DNA from: Populus alba
Lineage: Eukaryota; Streptophyta; Magnoliopsida; Malpighiales; Salicaceae
Length of the DNA stretch: 64,000 nt
Direction: 5' to 3'
NCBI RefSeq assembly: GCF_005239225.2
Contig: NC_133296.1
Location: 8,308,001 to 8,372,000, forward strand
How positions within the stretch are numbered: the stretch's first letter is position 1; every line of letters begins with the position of its first letter. Positions 12,271-25,572 of this stretch are shown one piece after another. A program made the translations under genes and the position numbers. Below the pieces are notes generated by a model, which saw only the letters and a program-made list of their open reading frames with translations, was not told the origin of the DNA and searched no databases.

Positions 12271-12328
12271 ACACCCTCGTGGCGGAGCGGCAACCCTGAT
12301 TGATTTCAGGTTATTTGTTTTGTTTAAA

Positions 12329-12450
12329 GGAGTCGTCACCTAGTATTTTGGTCACTAGGAACCCTAACTGGTCTCTTAGAGTATCTAAGGCAAGAGACTT
12401 GTTGCATAAAGGGAAGGTATTAGCACCCCTAGTATGCCCTATCTAAGGTA
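12329..12450 (+). repeat. Conserved LTR-type box, copy A
   Basis: Starts with 'ggagtcgtcacctagtattt' and contains 'aagggaaggtattagcaccc'. This kind of box is widespread in LTRs of large plant Gypsy elements as I remember them. Two further copies are in the window: 16136-16237 on the minus strand and 36955-37070 on the plus strand. The upstream sequence 12270-12328 ('gtggcggagcggcaaccctg') is also less AT-rich. Confidence 0.7.
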
Positions 12451-14300
12451 AGTTGCTTGGTGTTTGGTTTGCTTTATAATTGATATGGTGTTAGTGTTTT
12501 CTAATTCCATCAGTTTTCTAGGTTTGATTTAAACTAAATTTATTAGGATAGAAATCCAAGGAGATTCCATGTGGTTCGAAAGCTCACTTTTCCATTAGTA
12601 TTTCAAGAGTTTGCGACTCGTAAATCGCAAGGAGGAGGGACAAAAACTTAGAAATCTAGGGCGCTTTAAAAAAGCCTATTTTTCTTAGTGTTTTATACTC
12701 TTACGACTCGTAAATCGTAGAGTAAAAGTTTTTTGAAATGTCCTCGATTATAATCAAGGCTTCTTTCAAGGATGTGTGCGGATTTATTATTCCTAGAAAA
12801 TTATTTTGGGTATTTACCACTTAGGGTTTCTTTATCCAAATATTAACATTGAATAATAACAAATTATTTCCAATAATATTTTGGATATTTGTCCAAAATT
12901 CACGGTGAATAATAGATGAATTCCCACCAAAATAAGATTTTTATATTTTTTAGAATATTGGCTAATACCCTTTAGAGTTGTACAAACATGTTGTAAAATC
13001 CAGAAATGCAAGAAAACAAATTTTTTTTTTTGTGTTAAGAAATCCATGCGAAAACACTTTTTTTTTTTTTAAAAAAAAAAAACTTTCAACATTTTTTGTA
13101 TATATAAAAAAGAGAGTGTTCAAAACATGTTAGGGTATTGGCCGTATGCAACACACAAGAAAACAATTTTTGATATATATGTATATTTGTCACATTGTAT
13201 CAAAAACCGGGTATTCTAAACATGAAAACTGATATTTTTTACAATATAAAAAAAAATTCAGACCTTCAAAATAAATGTGCCAAAAAAATCATAAATCTCT
13301 TTCTCTTTCTCTTTCTTTTATTTTTTTTGAAAAAAAAAAAAAAAAGAAAGGTCTGGCTAGGTCACTTCCCCGAGCAAGTACCCGACTCGGTTGGACATAA
13401 AAGGGGCGCAACCCTCTTTTATGAATGGAGAGCTACTGTTCAAGTGAATTAATTCACTTGAATAGTACAGACATATACAACACAAATGGATAGAGACCAC
13501 GCTAACAGTGCAAATACAAAGAAAAAGATAGCATGCAACAGGTGAAGAGAAAACAAACTTGGAGACGAAGAAATTGCCATGGCGTTGAAAGAGTGATGGT
13601 CGCTCGATCTTTTTTCGTCCTTCTTCTTCTGTTCTGTGTTTCGGTCTGCTTATTGCCTCCTTCTTTACTCTGCGTCTCCGTCACTCTCTCTACTGATTCT
13701 TGCACTTTGTTTTCCCGTTCCTGCAGTTTTTATTTGTAGAAAAAAATGGAGTAAAGACGTTTTTCTTGTTTTTCTTTTGTTGTCCCACTCCTGTTCTCTG
13801 TTCTCTCTCGTTTATTCCCTCAGCAGAAGAGGCTTATATAGCCTAACATGCAGCTCTATTTAGGAAAGATATATTACATTAACTTTAGGGTGTAATCTCG
13901 AGTGAGCAGAAATAGGAAACCAGAATATTTGATTTTGATTATGTGATCAGCAGTGATTTCTTTCCAATTTTAAGAGGATAGTGTGGCTTTTTTCTATCAT
14001 TTCATAGGGCCAGCTGCTCCTTTTGAAATAAGGCAATAAAAATGTGGTTGCAGCTCCAAAAATCAGGCGTGATGATAAAGGAAAAATAGCAGGAATTTGT
14101 AGAGAAAAAAAGGAAAGAAATCAGATGGAGGGTGCAGGGTAAAGCCTTATTTTCCTTATTTGGTGTGGTAAAAATCCTGTCATTTATGATGATCCAGCCC
14201 CCCTCTCCAGCTTTCAATATCCTTCTTCAACTCAATCCCTCATTTTAGCACTTTTCAATTCAATCCTTGATCTAAAAAAAATCCTTCAAATCAGTCCTGC
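12451..14300 (-). mobile_element. LTR-type noncoding sequence with minus-strand TATA box
   Basis: No protein-coding gene is recognised. Features that suggest a long LTR are the box at 12329-12450, GC-richer blocks at 13350-13430, a 34-base palindrome at 13434-13467, and a CTATATAAG motif on the minus strand at 13833-13841, followed downstream on that strand by a pyrimidine/purine-biased 300-base tract. The short open frames on both strands at 13500-13863 are low-complexity and read as shadows of this tract. Ends were not found. Confidence 0.4.
13434..13467. repeat. 34-bp near-perfect palindrome
   Basis: The central 24 bases (13439-13462) are a perfect palindrome, TTCAAGTGAATT followed by its reverse complement. 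Beyond one mismatch on each side a further four bases pair (TACT with AGTA). It could form a cruciform or, if transcribed, a hairpin with no loop. It lies in LTR-type sequence. Confidence 0.9.
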
Positions 14301-14307
14301 GAACTGG

Positions 14308-14850
14308 GGCTAGATCCTTCCCGCGACAAAATTCTCTGCCTTCACGTTAGATATTCAAACGGGAATATCTTGAGCTTCTGATATCGAAATCAAGCGATTC
14401 AAAAGCCCAAATTTATCTACACATCCAGGACTACAACTTTTATGAAGAGTTAAAGTGAGATAAAATCATTTTAGAGAACAAAATCTGGCAGTAATCTAGT
14501 TGGTCAAAAAGGATCTCCGGGTCTGTTTCAAAAACTAACAAATGTTGAGAATTCTGATATGACTGAGAGTATGATCTAAGAACAAATCAACAAAATTTGT
14601 GATGGAAATAGAGTTTTTAGTGCAAAACTCAGGTCAGGATCCTTCGCACGACAGAATTCTCTACTTTCTTGTTAGATATTCAAACGGGAATATCTTGAGC
14701 TTCTGATATCGAAATCAAGCGATTGAAAGCCCAAAATTATCTCCACGTCCAGGACTACAACTTTGATGAAGGATTCGAAGTGAGATAAAATTGTTTTAGA
14801 GAACAGAATCTGGCAGTAATCTAGTTGGTCAAAAAGGTTCTTGATCTAAC
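14308..14850. repeat. Two direct copies of a 325-bp-spaced repeat
   Basis: Unit 1 covers about 14308-14527 and unit 2 about 14633-14850. Shared blocks such as 'gttagatattcaaacgggaa' (14346 and 14671) and 'gtaatctagttggtcaaaaa' (14491 and 14816) are exactly 325 bases apart. The copied part is about 220 bases and is highly similar, so the duplication is relatively recent. A related phrase occurs near 6945. It is probably part of an LTR retrotransposon. Confidence 0.85.
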
Positions 14851-17600
14851 AATGCTAGGCATCCAAATCTGACCGAGAATCTGCCTTAAGAACAATGATC
14901 CCTAGGACCTAATAAAGGTGTAGGTCAATTTTTCAACATGTCATGAGTGACAAAATATAGCTAGGATGGTCAGATATTGTACGAAACCAAGTTAGAATCA
15001 AAGCCTAAGTTAGAACAAAAAATTACGACAGCAGCAGAACCATTTTTTTAGTGCAAATTCTGAGGGATTTATCTAATCTTAAAGACTAGATTAAAAAAAA
15101 AAAAAAAAAAACGAATTTAGCATTATGAAGACTTCTGATCAACTTAAAAAAACATGACAATTTTGGTAGCAAAGTGGAAGGATAAAAAAAAGCACAAAAC
15201 AACTCAAACAAGGTTTTTGAAAAAATATTTCTTTCTCTGCTTTTGTCAATCTTCTGGTGAACATAGACTAAACTCCTACACTCTGTTCAAAAGAGGTTAG
15301 GTATACACCATCTCCGGCATGTGAGGTTCAAAATTAAATAACACCACAGCTTACAAAACTTTTTGAAACCATCCAACTCCGCTCTAAAAAATCATTACAA
15401 AAACATCTAGCCAGAAATTATAAATACATCCACGTTGGCCTTGTCCAAGTTTATGCTTATTGTATTTATTCTCTATTTAATCCATTTGTTAACTTATGTG
15501 TACTATTTATTTCCCTTAAAGAAATTTAAATTAATTTTAAACATAAAATGTGATTATTATATTATCGATACATGCCATGTAAAAGTTATGTAAAAATGTA
15601 CACTAACTTGCATGATAATATCCTAGATATAGATTTCATTCACAATTTCAAACATATATAGAAAATGTCATTAAAGATGGAGAGAGTAAAACCTTATTCT
15701 CAATTTCAAGTCAATTAGTGTGCTTCGATTAATATAGTTATCAAATATTTATAATTATTTATAATTAATCTTTATCTCATCAAAGACAACTCAATTTACC
15801 ATGGTTATCAAATAACTTGGACAATAACATAACATTGACTTTCGCTATGATACCAATCATTTTGTTCACTTTATATTTAAAATGTTACGGTTTAGCTGTA
15901 GACTTTAATATTTGAGGGTGTAAAACTACATAATGAAGTATACCGTCAGGTATTAAAGATATATAGAAATAAATGTGATGCTAAAATTTTGGATCTTAAA
16001 ATGATTAGGATTTAACACATTAATATAGAGACTTCTTCACGAAGAGAGATCTACCTTGAACTTTAAATAAAACCAATGGACAGAAATGCGAATTAGAATA
16101 ACTATCAAATAATAATGCAGTTTATCTTAAATAGAGTGTATTAGGGATGATGTGTCTTTCCCTTGCACAACTAATCCTTTACTCGGACTCTCACAGACCC
16201 TAGATTTTCTAGTACCCATAATACTAGGCGACTCCTGAACTTATAATTATAATTTTATAATTATCCCTAAATTCTCTTTTTAGCTTTTAAAGAGAAAGAC
16301 ATAAAAAGAAAGGAGGGGGGGGGGAGGTTCTTGGTTATCTATGAATTGGATAACCAATACACTTGAATTTATTTATTTTCACAATTTTATTTTAGTTTGT
16401 TGTTTCTTTTTTTCACTTTCATTTTGCTCTTTTTCACAATTTTTTTATATCTTGATTTTCTCATTGCTCATTGTATTAATTTCACTCTATTTTCTCATTG
16501 AAAAAACAAAAATGATTTAAAAAAAATCAAAGAAGTGGTATAAATGAAAAATAATAACAATAATAAGAAACTACGTGGAGTATTTTTCATGTATATGAAA
16601 TTGATACAATTATTGCTCGGGCATAATAAAAACAGTATAAATAAATAAAATTATAATTATTGACACAAAGCTTAAGAGCTTTGTACAAAAATTTATAACT
16701 AACTTACTAAAACTTTCTCATTTATAAATAATCAGTCAATCTAAATTGTAAGAAGATGATCAGTTGGGTATGTGTGAATTTGTCTTCGCACCAAGAGGGA
16801 CACCGAGGTTGGAGATGTTGGCGGCGTCCATTTACGCGGTTACTTTGTGGGATTACTCTGTATTTTTTTAGGCAATTTGTAAGTTCAGGCATATCTTGTG
16901 TGGGTGGAGACCACTTTAGATGGAACCTGAATACTTCTAACTTGTAAATTTGGCCGCGTCCATTGATTGTGGTCGGAAACTTCAGCAGCTTCCATTGACT
17001 TGCGCGTACATGGTTTCCCTTTCAAACTTGGACTTTTTTCGTCACATAATCAAGCTGACGAAGCTTGAAATTTCTAACTATATAAAGAGGCTTCAAGCCC
17101 AGATGATAGACGGTCATGTAACTAGATGCATTAGTCCCTCCTAATCTAATTATTTGGTACAACAATTGTTAGATTTGTAAGGCCACGCACAAGTTTTACA
17201 TTCAAACCCTAATGCAACATCTACATTTGTGAAGTTAGCCGTGATTTGTACCAGAACACGATTTTTAAAAATTTTACATTTAGATTATTTTAAATTTATG
17301 ATGTTAAAAAGAATTTTTTAAAAAATAATAAAAACTTTAAATTATTCTCACTACCATATTCTCAGGCACTCGCTATAATAAATTTGTAACAAAAAGTCAA
17401 CTACTTTTATAGCAAATTTGAAAGTTCAATCTGAAATACTTGACCGCATCAATGCTATCCTTACAAGATGGTATAGCTATAGAACTTTAGAACTAACACT
17501 CACACAACCTTTAACAAAACAAAAGAGCTAGATAGGGAAATTGATCACATAAATTTTTATTTTCAACTGAAATCAGAAAATGGTCGCGACGCCATGTATA
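14851..17600. other. Intergenic sequence 3' of the peroxidase gene
   Basis: Apart from repeat copy B nothing is firmly identified. There is a run of about 18 A near 15095 and a run of ten G at 16313-16322. Around 16770-17145 the sequence is less AT-rich and holds two short open plus-strand frames (16756-16947 and 16950-17144) without recognisable domains. They may be decayed transposon or gene sequence. Confidence 0.4.
15880..16245 (-). repeat. Conserved LTR-type box and flank, copy B (inverted)
   Basis: On the minus strand this reads through 'gtcgcctagtattatgg' and 'gttgtgcaagggaaagac', then 'tagcatcacatttattt' and 'ttttacaccctcaaatatta'. The same order occurs at 36955-37225 on the plus strand ('gttgtgcaagggaaagatg', 'tagcatcacatttattt', 'ttttacaccctaaagatatt'). 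The homology therefore spans about 350 bases, more than the box shared with copy A. Confidence 0.8.
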
Positions 17601-17603
17601 AAT

Positions 17604-19623
<2,020 letters not shown>

Positions 19624-19698
19624 TGATGAAGCAAGAGCTGTTAGATGATTAGCTAGTAAGATTTGTTTGAGATGTTCAAAAGGAGTGGAACGAAGTGG

Positions 19699-19707
19699 TA
19701 TTTATAC
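19699..19707 (-). promoter_or_regulatory. TATA box of the peroxidase gene
   Basis: On the minus strand GTATAAATA lies about 77 bases upstream of the start codon at 19621-19623. Its sequence and spacing fit a core promoter with a transcription start near 19670. Confidence 0.65.
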
Positions 19708-20245
19708 ACTGAATTAGACAGCCTTCTCGAGGTTCTTAGGCTCGGCAGGTTACCTAACACAGGCTCTTGGTGCATGGTATTTTCTACGTTGCGAATATAG
19801 TTAAAGATGACTATTGCTAAGTGATTTTCATTGATTGATGAAAAGATATAGAAAGATAGGGGTTAATATTAGACTTTGAGAATGGAAACACGTTTTCTCG
19901 GCTTTGAATTGTCTTGCTACAAAGACTTATGATATATGACGCGTGACAATTTGTCAAAAATCTAATGGTTTAGGTAAGAATTGTCGAACACAAGGGGTCC
20001 CATTAATTGAAGCTCCTTGATCTCTATGATTCTGTGAAGACCAAGGGTATGAGATAACTCTCAATATAATTATGAGGGTGACTTGCTCTCTTTTGAAAAT
20101 ATACTACAAATAATCTTTGACCGTAAGCCAAAAGTATAGAATTTATCCCTCTTGGAATTTAGTGGTTAAATTCTTCCAAGTCTTTAATTTGTTTGCTTTA
20201 TGCTACGCGGTTTTTTACCTATGACGCGATGGCTATAGAAGCTTC

Positions 20246-20384
20246 TAATAGAGTACATGAATCTCTAACAAGTAACAAACCCTTCGTCGAATCTAATTTC
20301 CGTTCCACATCACAATCCGAGCTAGTGTCTATACTGATCATCGATCACCCTCGGAATGAAAATAAAACAGCATGTTCACTGTTG
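20246..20384 (+). repeat. Dispersed direct repeat, copy 1
   Basis: Similar to 21724-21874 about 1.48 kb downstream. Shared blocks include 'atctctaacaagtaacaa', 'catcgatcaccctcggaatga' and 'cagcatgtt.actgttg'. Both copies are about 140-150 bases in the same orientation. The open frame across copy 1 (20193-20516) has no recognisable protein character and is not called a gene. Confidence 0.75.
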
Positions 20385-20522
20385 TTTCTATATCGAATTT
20401 CTGTGCATTCCTTGAAAGATTTTAAGCGTGCACTCCTTAAGCATTTACATGATTTTAATAAAAAATATCTTCGAAGGTTTGAACCTAAAAAGTCGAACAA
20501 AGAACGAGGCATGTAGAAGCTG

Positions 20523-20524
<2 letters not shown>

Positions 20525-20568
<44 letters not shown>
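20525..20568. repeat. GA microsatellite
   Basis: About 22 uninterrupted AG dinucleotides, immediately downstream of dispersed repeat copy 1. Confidence 0.95.
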
Positions 20569-20569
<1 letters not shown>

Positions 20570-21000
20570 GCATAACAAATTATATTTAGCAATGAATGGA
20601 GTTGGTTGGAGCTAGACTTTTTTCGACGGACTCGGTCGACATGTTTATACTTGAGCGTTGAATTTTGTAAAGTATGTCCATGTGAAAAGAATCAATCCTT
20701 CTAATCCAGAAATGGGCTGCCTTAAAGCATTACATTTGTACATATCTACCTCTTTGACTTTTTAATTTAGTTAGGCGTGTTGATATTGAAGTTTGGTCTA
20801 ACATAAATTTTGATCATCGTGAAATTTTATATTAAGTTGATCTAGTAAAGAGAATAAAGCAACCTCGTAGTTTAGACAAGACATCGTAATTGTTTAGTTT
20901 ATATAGAATTTAATTTCTATATAATCAAAGAAACTAGTAAAAATAATCAAAACAAAAACCTAGAATGTATTCTAGGCATATTAAAGAGTGACCACCATAA

Positions 21001-21228
21001 ACTTGATTTACATTTTTTTTTTTTTTGATGATCCTGGGTGTCCGGGCCAGCTTACGCGCACCACAACTAATCTCAGGACCTACTGAACATCCTGCAAGCT
21101 CAGTAGGCAGGTAAGGCACCGCGGAGGTGACAGGCTGGTACTCTTGAGGTTCGAGCCCAGGACCTTCTCAAAGACAAGCCTTGCTGTTGACCAATAGGCT
21201 AGACCCTCAAGTACTTGATTTACATTTT
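21001..21228. repeat. 16-bp target-site duplication flanking the SINE
   Basis: ACTTGATTTACATTTT occurs at 21001-21016 and again at 21213-21228, exactly bounding the SINE. The left copy merges with the T run of the SINE tail, so its last bases are slightly ambiguous. Confidence 0.9.
21017..21212 (-). mobile_element. tRNA-derived SINE (Au-like), with target duplication
   Basis: Read on the minus strand the element starts at 21212, has an A-box-like TAGCCTATTGG and a B-box-like GGGCTCGAACC (pol III internal promoter), ends with a conserved 3' part including GTGCGCGTAAGCTGG and CCCGGACACCC, and finishes in an A tail. The 16-base sequence ACTTGATTTACATTTT flanks it perfectly at 21001-21016 and 21213-21228. 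The 3' part matches my memory of the plant Au SINE family. The perfect flanking duplication suggests a recent insertion. Confidence 0.85.
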
Positions 21229-21723
21229 GTTGGGTTTTTGTTGGTATAAAAATTGTGTTTTTATCATTTATTGATAGATTTATTAAAAGAATTGTTTTAT
21301 CAACTAAAATCGTGTTGATAATTTAAGACTCATTAGTAATTATATTGATAATTTAAATGATAAAATTAAACAATAATCAATTTATGTGGGTTAATCTGCG
21401 ATAGTAATTACTGATTAATAGACTGACAAATAAATGATTAGTTATATATCTAACCAATAAATTAACCTACAGAGTTAGTAAAAAAATCATGTTGTGTCGA
21501 TAAATTCAACGGTATATATATTAGAATAGTAAGAAAATCTTTATAATTCTAAGAAGAAAATGGATCTACTTTACAAACGGAATAAGCCAACAGATTTTTT
21601 ACGTCTCTTTCATAGCCAAAAAGAAGGACTTTTTCAGGAAACATGGCCTGAGAAAGGTTGGCCGTTTGGTAATTTGATTTTTGTTGTTGTTAATTCTATC
21701 AAATAATTTGACAGAATATATTC

Positions 21724-21874
21724 TAATTGAGTACTGGATCGATCTCTAACAAGTAACAACCCTTCATCGAATCCACCTTTCGTTCCAAGCCATAATCCGA
21801 GGGTCTATATTGAACATCGATCACCCTCGGAATGAGGCCTATCTATCTAGAGCAAGACAGCATGTTTACTGTTG
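21724..21874 (+). repeat. Dispersed direct repeat, copy 2
   Basis: Partner of 20246-20384. Relative to copy 1 it has a small insertion ('gcctatctatctagagc') before the final shared block. The two copies flank the SINE at 21017-21212, which inserted between them. Confidence 0.75.
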
Positions 21875-22091
21875 TCGGAGAGCTCAAACTTCCACTTCAA
21901 CATCATGTTCGTTGTTATGTCTGTCATTTATGCTGTCCCTTATACTGTTTGGGGGGCGACTATATGCGTTAATTTATTTTTTCAACTGCTACTCGCGGAT
22001 ACTTGTCCAAGTTCTCTTAGATACTCGCTCTAAGCGTTTGAACCTGGAGAGAGGTAAAAAAAATAAAAAATTACACCTTAGTAACTATTAA

Positions 22092-23978
22092 GAGCGTGTT
22101 TGGTATTGTGATAGCTTTTGTGGTTACGATTTGAAAAAAAATAGTTTAATAAAAAGTACTTTTTGTTAGGTTGATTTAAAAAAAAGTTGATGTTTGGTTA
22201 AAATTGTGGTTGAAGTTGTGGTTTTAAAAAAAGCAGTTTCTTGTGTTTGGTTAAAAAACTGTGGTTGAAATTGTGGTAAAAAAAAAAAAACAGTTTTGTG
22301 TTTGGTAAAACTGTGGTTCAAAAAGCACTTTTCAAAAAAATTGAATTTTTTTTTTTTGCTTTGAATGATTGGCATGCTTTTTTTTTTTTAGTGAAAAACA
22401 CTTCGAAAAGCAACAGCAACCACACTCCCAAATACGTAATATGGTTTGTGTTTTATATTTGATTTGAATTAATTAAAAGGACATATATAACTCCAAAACA
22501 TAGGTGTTTTGTAATTATGATTACATAACAAAATGAAAAATCATTGTACATTAATGTACTCCTTTATTATTCCATCAAACTATTTGCAATTTCATCACGT
22601 ATAAAATTCATACGTGAAGGCCTCTGTGAGCCTTGAACGACCGAAGCCTGAACAATATCAGGTAAAAAGTCATCTGGAATTAAATTGGGATTGCGATCAT
22701 ACTCAGAAAAAACTGCATCATCTTGCGATCTCCTTCTAATATAATTATATAGTATCATTGATACAACTACAATCTCAACTTGTGTTTTGTATGGATAAGT
22801 AGGCATGTTTTGCAAAATTTTCCACCTCTGTTTCCATACCTCAAAAGAACGTTCGATCACGTTACGTAGTGACGAGTGTGCACGATTAAACACTTCTTTC
22901 CGACCACTTGGTTGTCCACGACGTCTAAATTCTTAGAAGTGATACCTCTCGTCTTTGTAGGGACCCAAATATCCATACTCGTTTGGATATCCAGCATCAA
23001 CCAAATAGTATTTTCCTGGAAAAAATAACATTGTAATTTTAAACAAAACTTTTTAAAAAAATTATATTCCTTTAATTATCAAATCTTCAATTTAGTCAAA
23101 TAAATTAGAATTATGCCAATAAATACTAAAATAAATTCTTAGTGCTATGCCATGGGGAAAAAAAAAAAGCGCCAATTTTGTAAATGCATTTTATTGTATT
23201 GTGAATTTTTTTAATTGAAAAATGTAAAGATTTTATTTAAATTTAATAAAATAAATATAAAAATCTAAGAAGTGATAAGTTGAGAAAAATTTGTTAATGG
23301 TAATTAAATATTAAAATAAAAAATTAATATCTTTCATAAAAACAAAATACAATAAGCATGAAAATATTTGACCTGACTTTTTTTTTAATTCATATGTTTT
23401 TTTTTGTTTTTTTTTATCTTAGAGGTTATTTTTTAATCAAATATAAAAGAAAAAATAAAAATAAATTACAATAACTTCTTTGGTACATTATAAAACTAAA
23501 AAAACAATATAAGAATAATTGCTATTTAAAAAAGATAGATTAAATAATTTTTTAAAAAATAGCCAGTCGTAGAATAAAATAAAAATTAAACCCCATATTA
23601 ATAACAAGGCGACAAAAAATTATAAGTTATAAGGGTAAAATAAACCTTATCAAAAACAAAAAAACAGATTGGGAACTTTTCTCTTTCCTAAGCTGCTGAG
23701 GTTTGGAAATGGATAGGCTGTGAGAGTCGAAACATAAAAACCAAAGACAAGACCTCTTAAGTTTGGGACCGTTGGGAAAGCAAGGGGAAAGTGTCGGTGA
23801 TGAGAGAGAAGGCAAAACACATGAAAAGCAAGTGGTAATTGCTTTTCAAAAATTAAAGTCCAACCTTAGTTTTGGATTAGGACCCACATCAATAAAAAAA
23901 CATGGTTGGTGTTAATCAGATACTATATTGCATATTTTCATTTCAACCGCGACCGCTGCAACATATCCAAACGGCCAC
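22092..23978 (-). mobile_element. PIF/Harbinger-type DNA transposon (broken)
   Basis: The left end begins GAGCGTGTTTGG and the right end, read inward, begins GTGGCCGTTTGG; both continue with related GT-rich sequence (imperfect terminal inverted repeats). A TAA trinucleotide flanks both sides (22089-22091 and 23979-23981), the expected 3-bp target duplication of this superfamily. Inside, on the minus strand, is a DDE_Tnp_4-type transposase remnant (about 22567-23020). The second, Myb-like protein was not found. The element is 1,887 bases, short for an autonomous one. The left 300 bases repeat GTTTGGT-type phrases several times. Confidence 0.8.
22567..23020 (-). pseudogene. PIF/Harbinger transposase C-terminal remnant
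   Basis: The minus strand encodes GKYYLVDAGYPN, then NEYGYLGPYKDERYHF, then a stop codon (TAA at about 22935), then EFRRRGQPSGRKEVFNRAHS and SLRNVIERSFEVWKQRWKIL down to DEIANSLME and the end at 22567. DAGYPN and the HSSLRNVIERSFG-like block are hallmarks of the plant Harbinger DDE nuclease, including its catalytic-domain end. The single stop falls where related proteins continue in frame. Upstream exons with the first two acidic residues are not evident. Confidence 0.85.
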
Positions 23979-23981
23979 TAA

Positions 23982-25570
23982 CTATTAAGCCAACCTTCAC
24001 CAAAAACAAAAAACACCTATTAAGCCAACCAACCCTGAAGAATATTAGATGAATGCTGAAGCTAGGAAAAAAAAATTATAGAAAAATAGATTTTAATGAG
24101 TAAAAAGATTTACAAATATATATTAGTTTTATTTTATGAAAAATACATCTTTTTATTTTTGCTTCTGAAAAAAGATTTATAAAGTTTTTTAAATATGTTA
24201 TAAAATTTATTTCTACTTAGAAAAAAATCATAATCTGAAAGCATAAAAGAAAATAAAATAGTATCTAGAACAAATATTAAATATGAAAAAAAAGTAAAAA
24301 AATTTGGCTCAGACATGATTTTTTAGTCTAATTTTAGAATATCCAAACGACAGATAACAAGTAAAACAAAGCTCCCATAAAACTAAACATTAAAAACATT
24401 TTATAAAAAATTAATTCTAGTTTAAATTTAATTCTGATTTAATAGTCTAATCCTATAAAAAATACTTTTATAATTTTTAATTATATCATTTTAATATCAT
24501 AACTAAGAAAAAAAAAGAGTTTAATAGCTTCAAATCAATATCGATTTCAAATCAATAAATTTAATTCTGATAAATTAGTGAAGGAAACAAGTACCCTAAA
24601 CAAATTATTGATTTTCAAATTAAGAGAATAGGATTTTAAATCTTTTAAAAAATTTAAACAGAAAAAATATTGTGTTAATTTCAACTTAAAATTGGGGGTG
24701 TTTAACAAGTACTATTTTTTTCAAGAAATGGTCGTGCTTAGCTGCCAACTTTTTACTTGGGAAAATGTGTCTGTGGTTGGAAAGTTGCTATTTTTTTTTT
24801 TTTTTTTTTTTTTGAAGCTCACAAGATTTTATTAATAAAAAGTTTCTTTTAATGTTAAATACCACCAGTTGAAATATGCCACATGTCACTTGAAAGTCAA
24901 ATTTTATGGTGACTTCCATCGGCCATTAACAAATAAACCTGTTATGTTTACCGGAGCTAACCACGAACTTCATTGTTAAAAATAATTCTGAGGATAATTT
25001 AACTATTCAGTTATTGAATTTTAATGACTATGAATTCAAGTGTTTTTAGAATTATTAAAAATTTATATAATTATTAATTTTAAAATTTATAAAATTAATC
25101 AAGTTTTGTGTAAATGTATTCAGATATCAATATTAATAAATAAATATATATATATATATATATATCATAATAATAATAATAATAATAATAGGTTTTTTGT
25201 GCTTTAAGCAACGTCGAGAAAAAAAGAGAGAAGCATAATTTCAAGATTTTTGATTTGGTTGATTTTAACTTTCGCTTTCCTCATGCAAGGACACAACCCA
25301 TCACAGCCAAGCTGCAATCCACCCAAAAATGTAGCTAATTAACAGCCTCAAACCCGACAAAAATCAAGCAGGATTGACGTGTGGGACGCGCCAGCTCTCC
25401 ACATTGTGTTCCACGCGCCAGGGCGTGAGGCGCATGTGCCTCCACTATCTAGTTCAGGTCCGGTATCCTCCAATCCGTTCCAGCAGCTCTCATAGGTGTT
25501 TTTCGGATCCCAAATACATTTTTATTCAGTTTTGAATAAATCGTAACGCATTTATAATTGTTTATGCACG
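23982..25570. other. Intergenic, AT-rich, with poly-T and TA/TAA microsatellites
   Basis: No gene is recognised. A short duplication of 'ctattaagccaacc' occurs at about 23982 and 24016. A T run of over 20 is at about 24790-24813, a TA run at 25146-25165 and a TAA run at about 25167-25190. The block 25370-25440 is GC-richer and contains 'acgcgccag' twice. It may be an LTR fragment, but no ends were found. Confidence 0.45.
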
Positions 25571-25572
25571 TA

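Noticed and set aside
13502..13863. Several overlapping open frames on both strands
   Set aside because: They come from a pyrimidine-biased tract, contain Ser/Leu/Phe or Arg/Lys runs only, and sit in LTR-type noncoding sequence.
20193..20516. Plus-strand open frame of 107 codons
   Set aside because: It crosses a dispersed repeat, has no motif, and the second repeat copy does not keep the frame.
21810..22091. Plus-strand open frame of 93 codons
   Set aside because: It starts inside a dispersed repeat and runs to the edge of the Harbinger element with no recognisable sequence.
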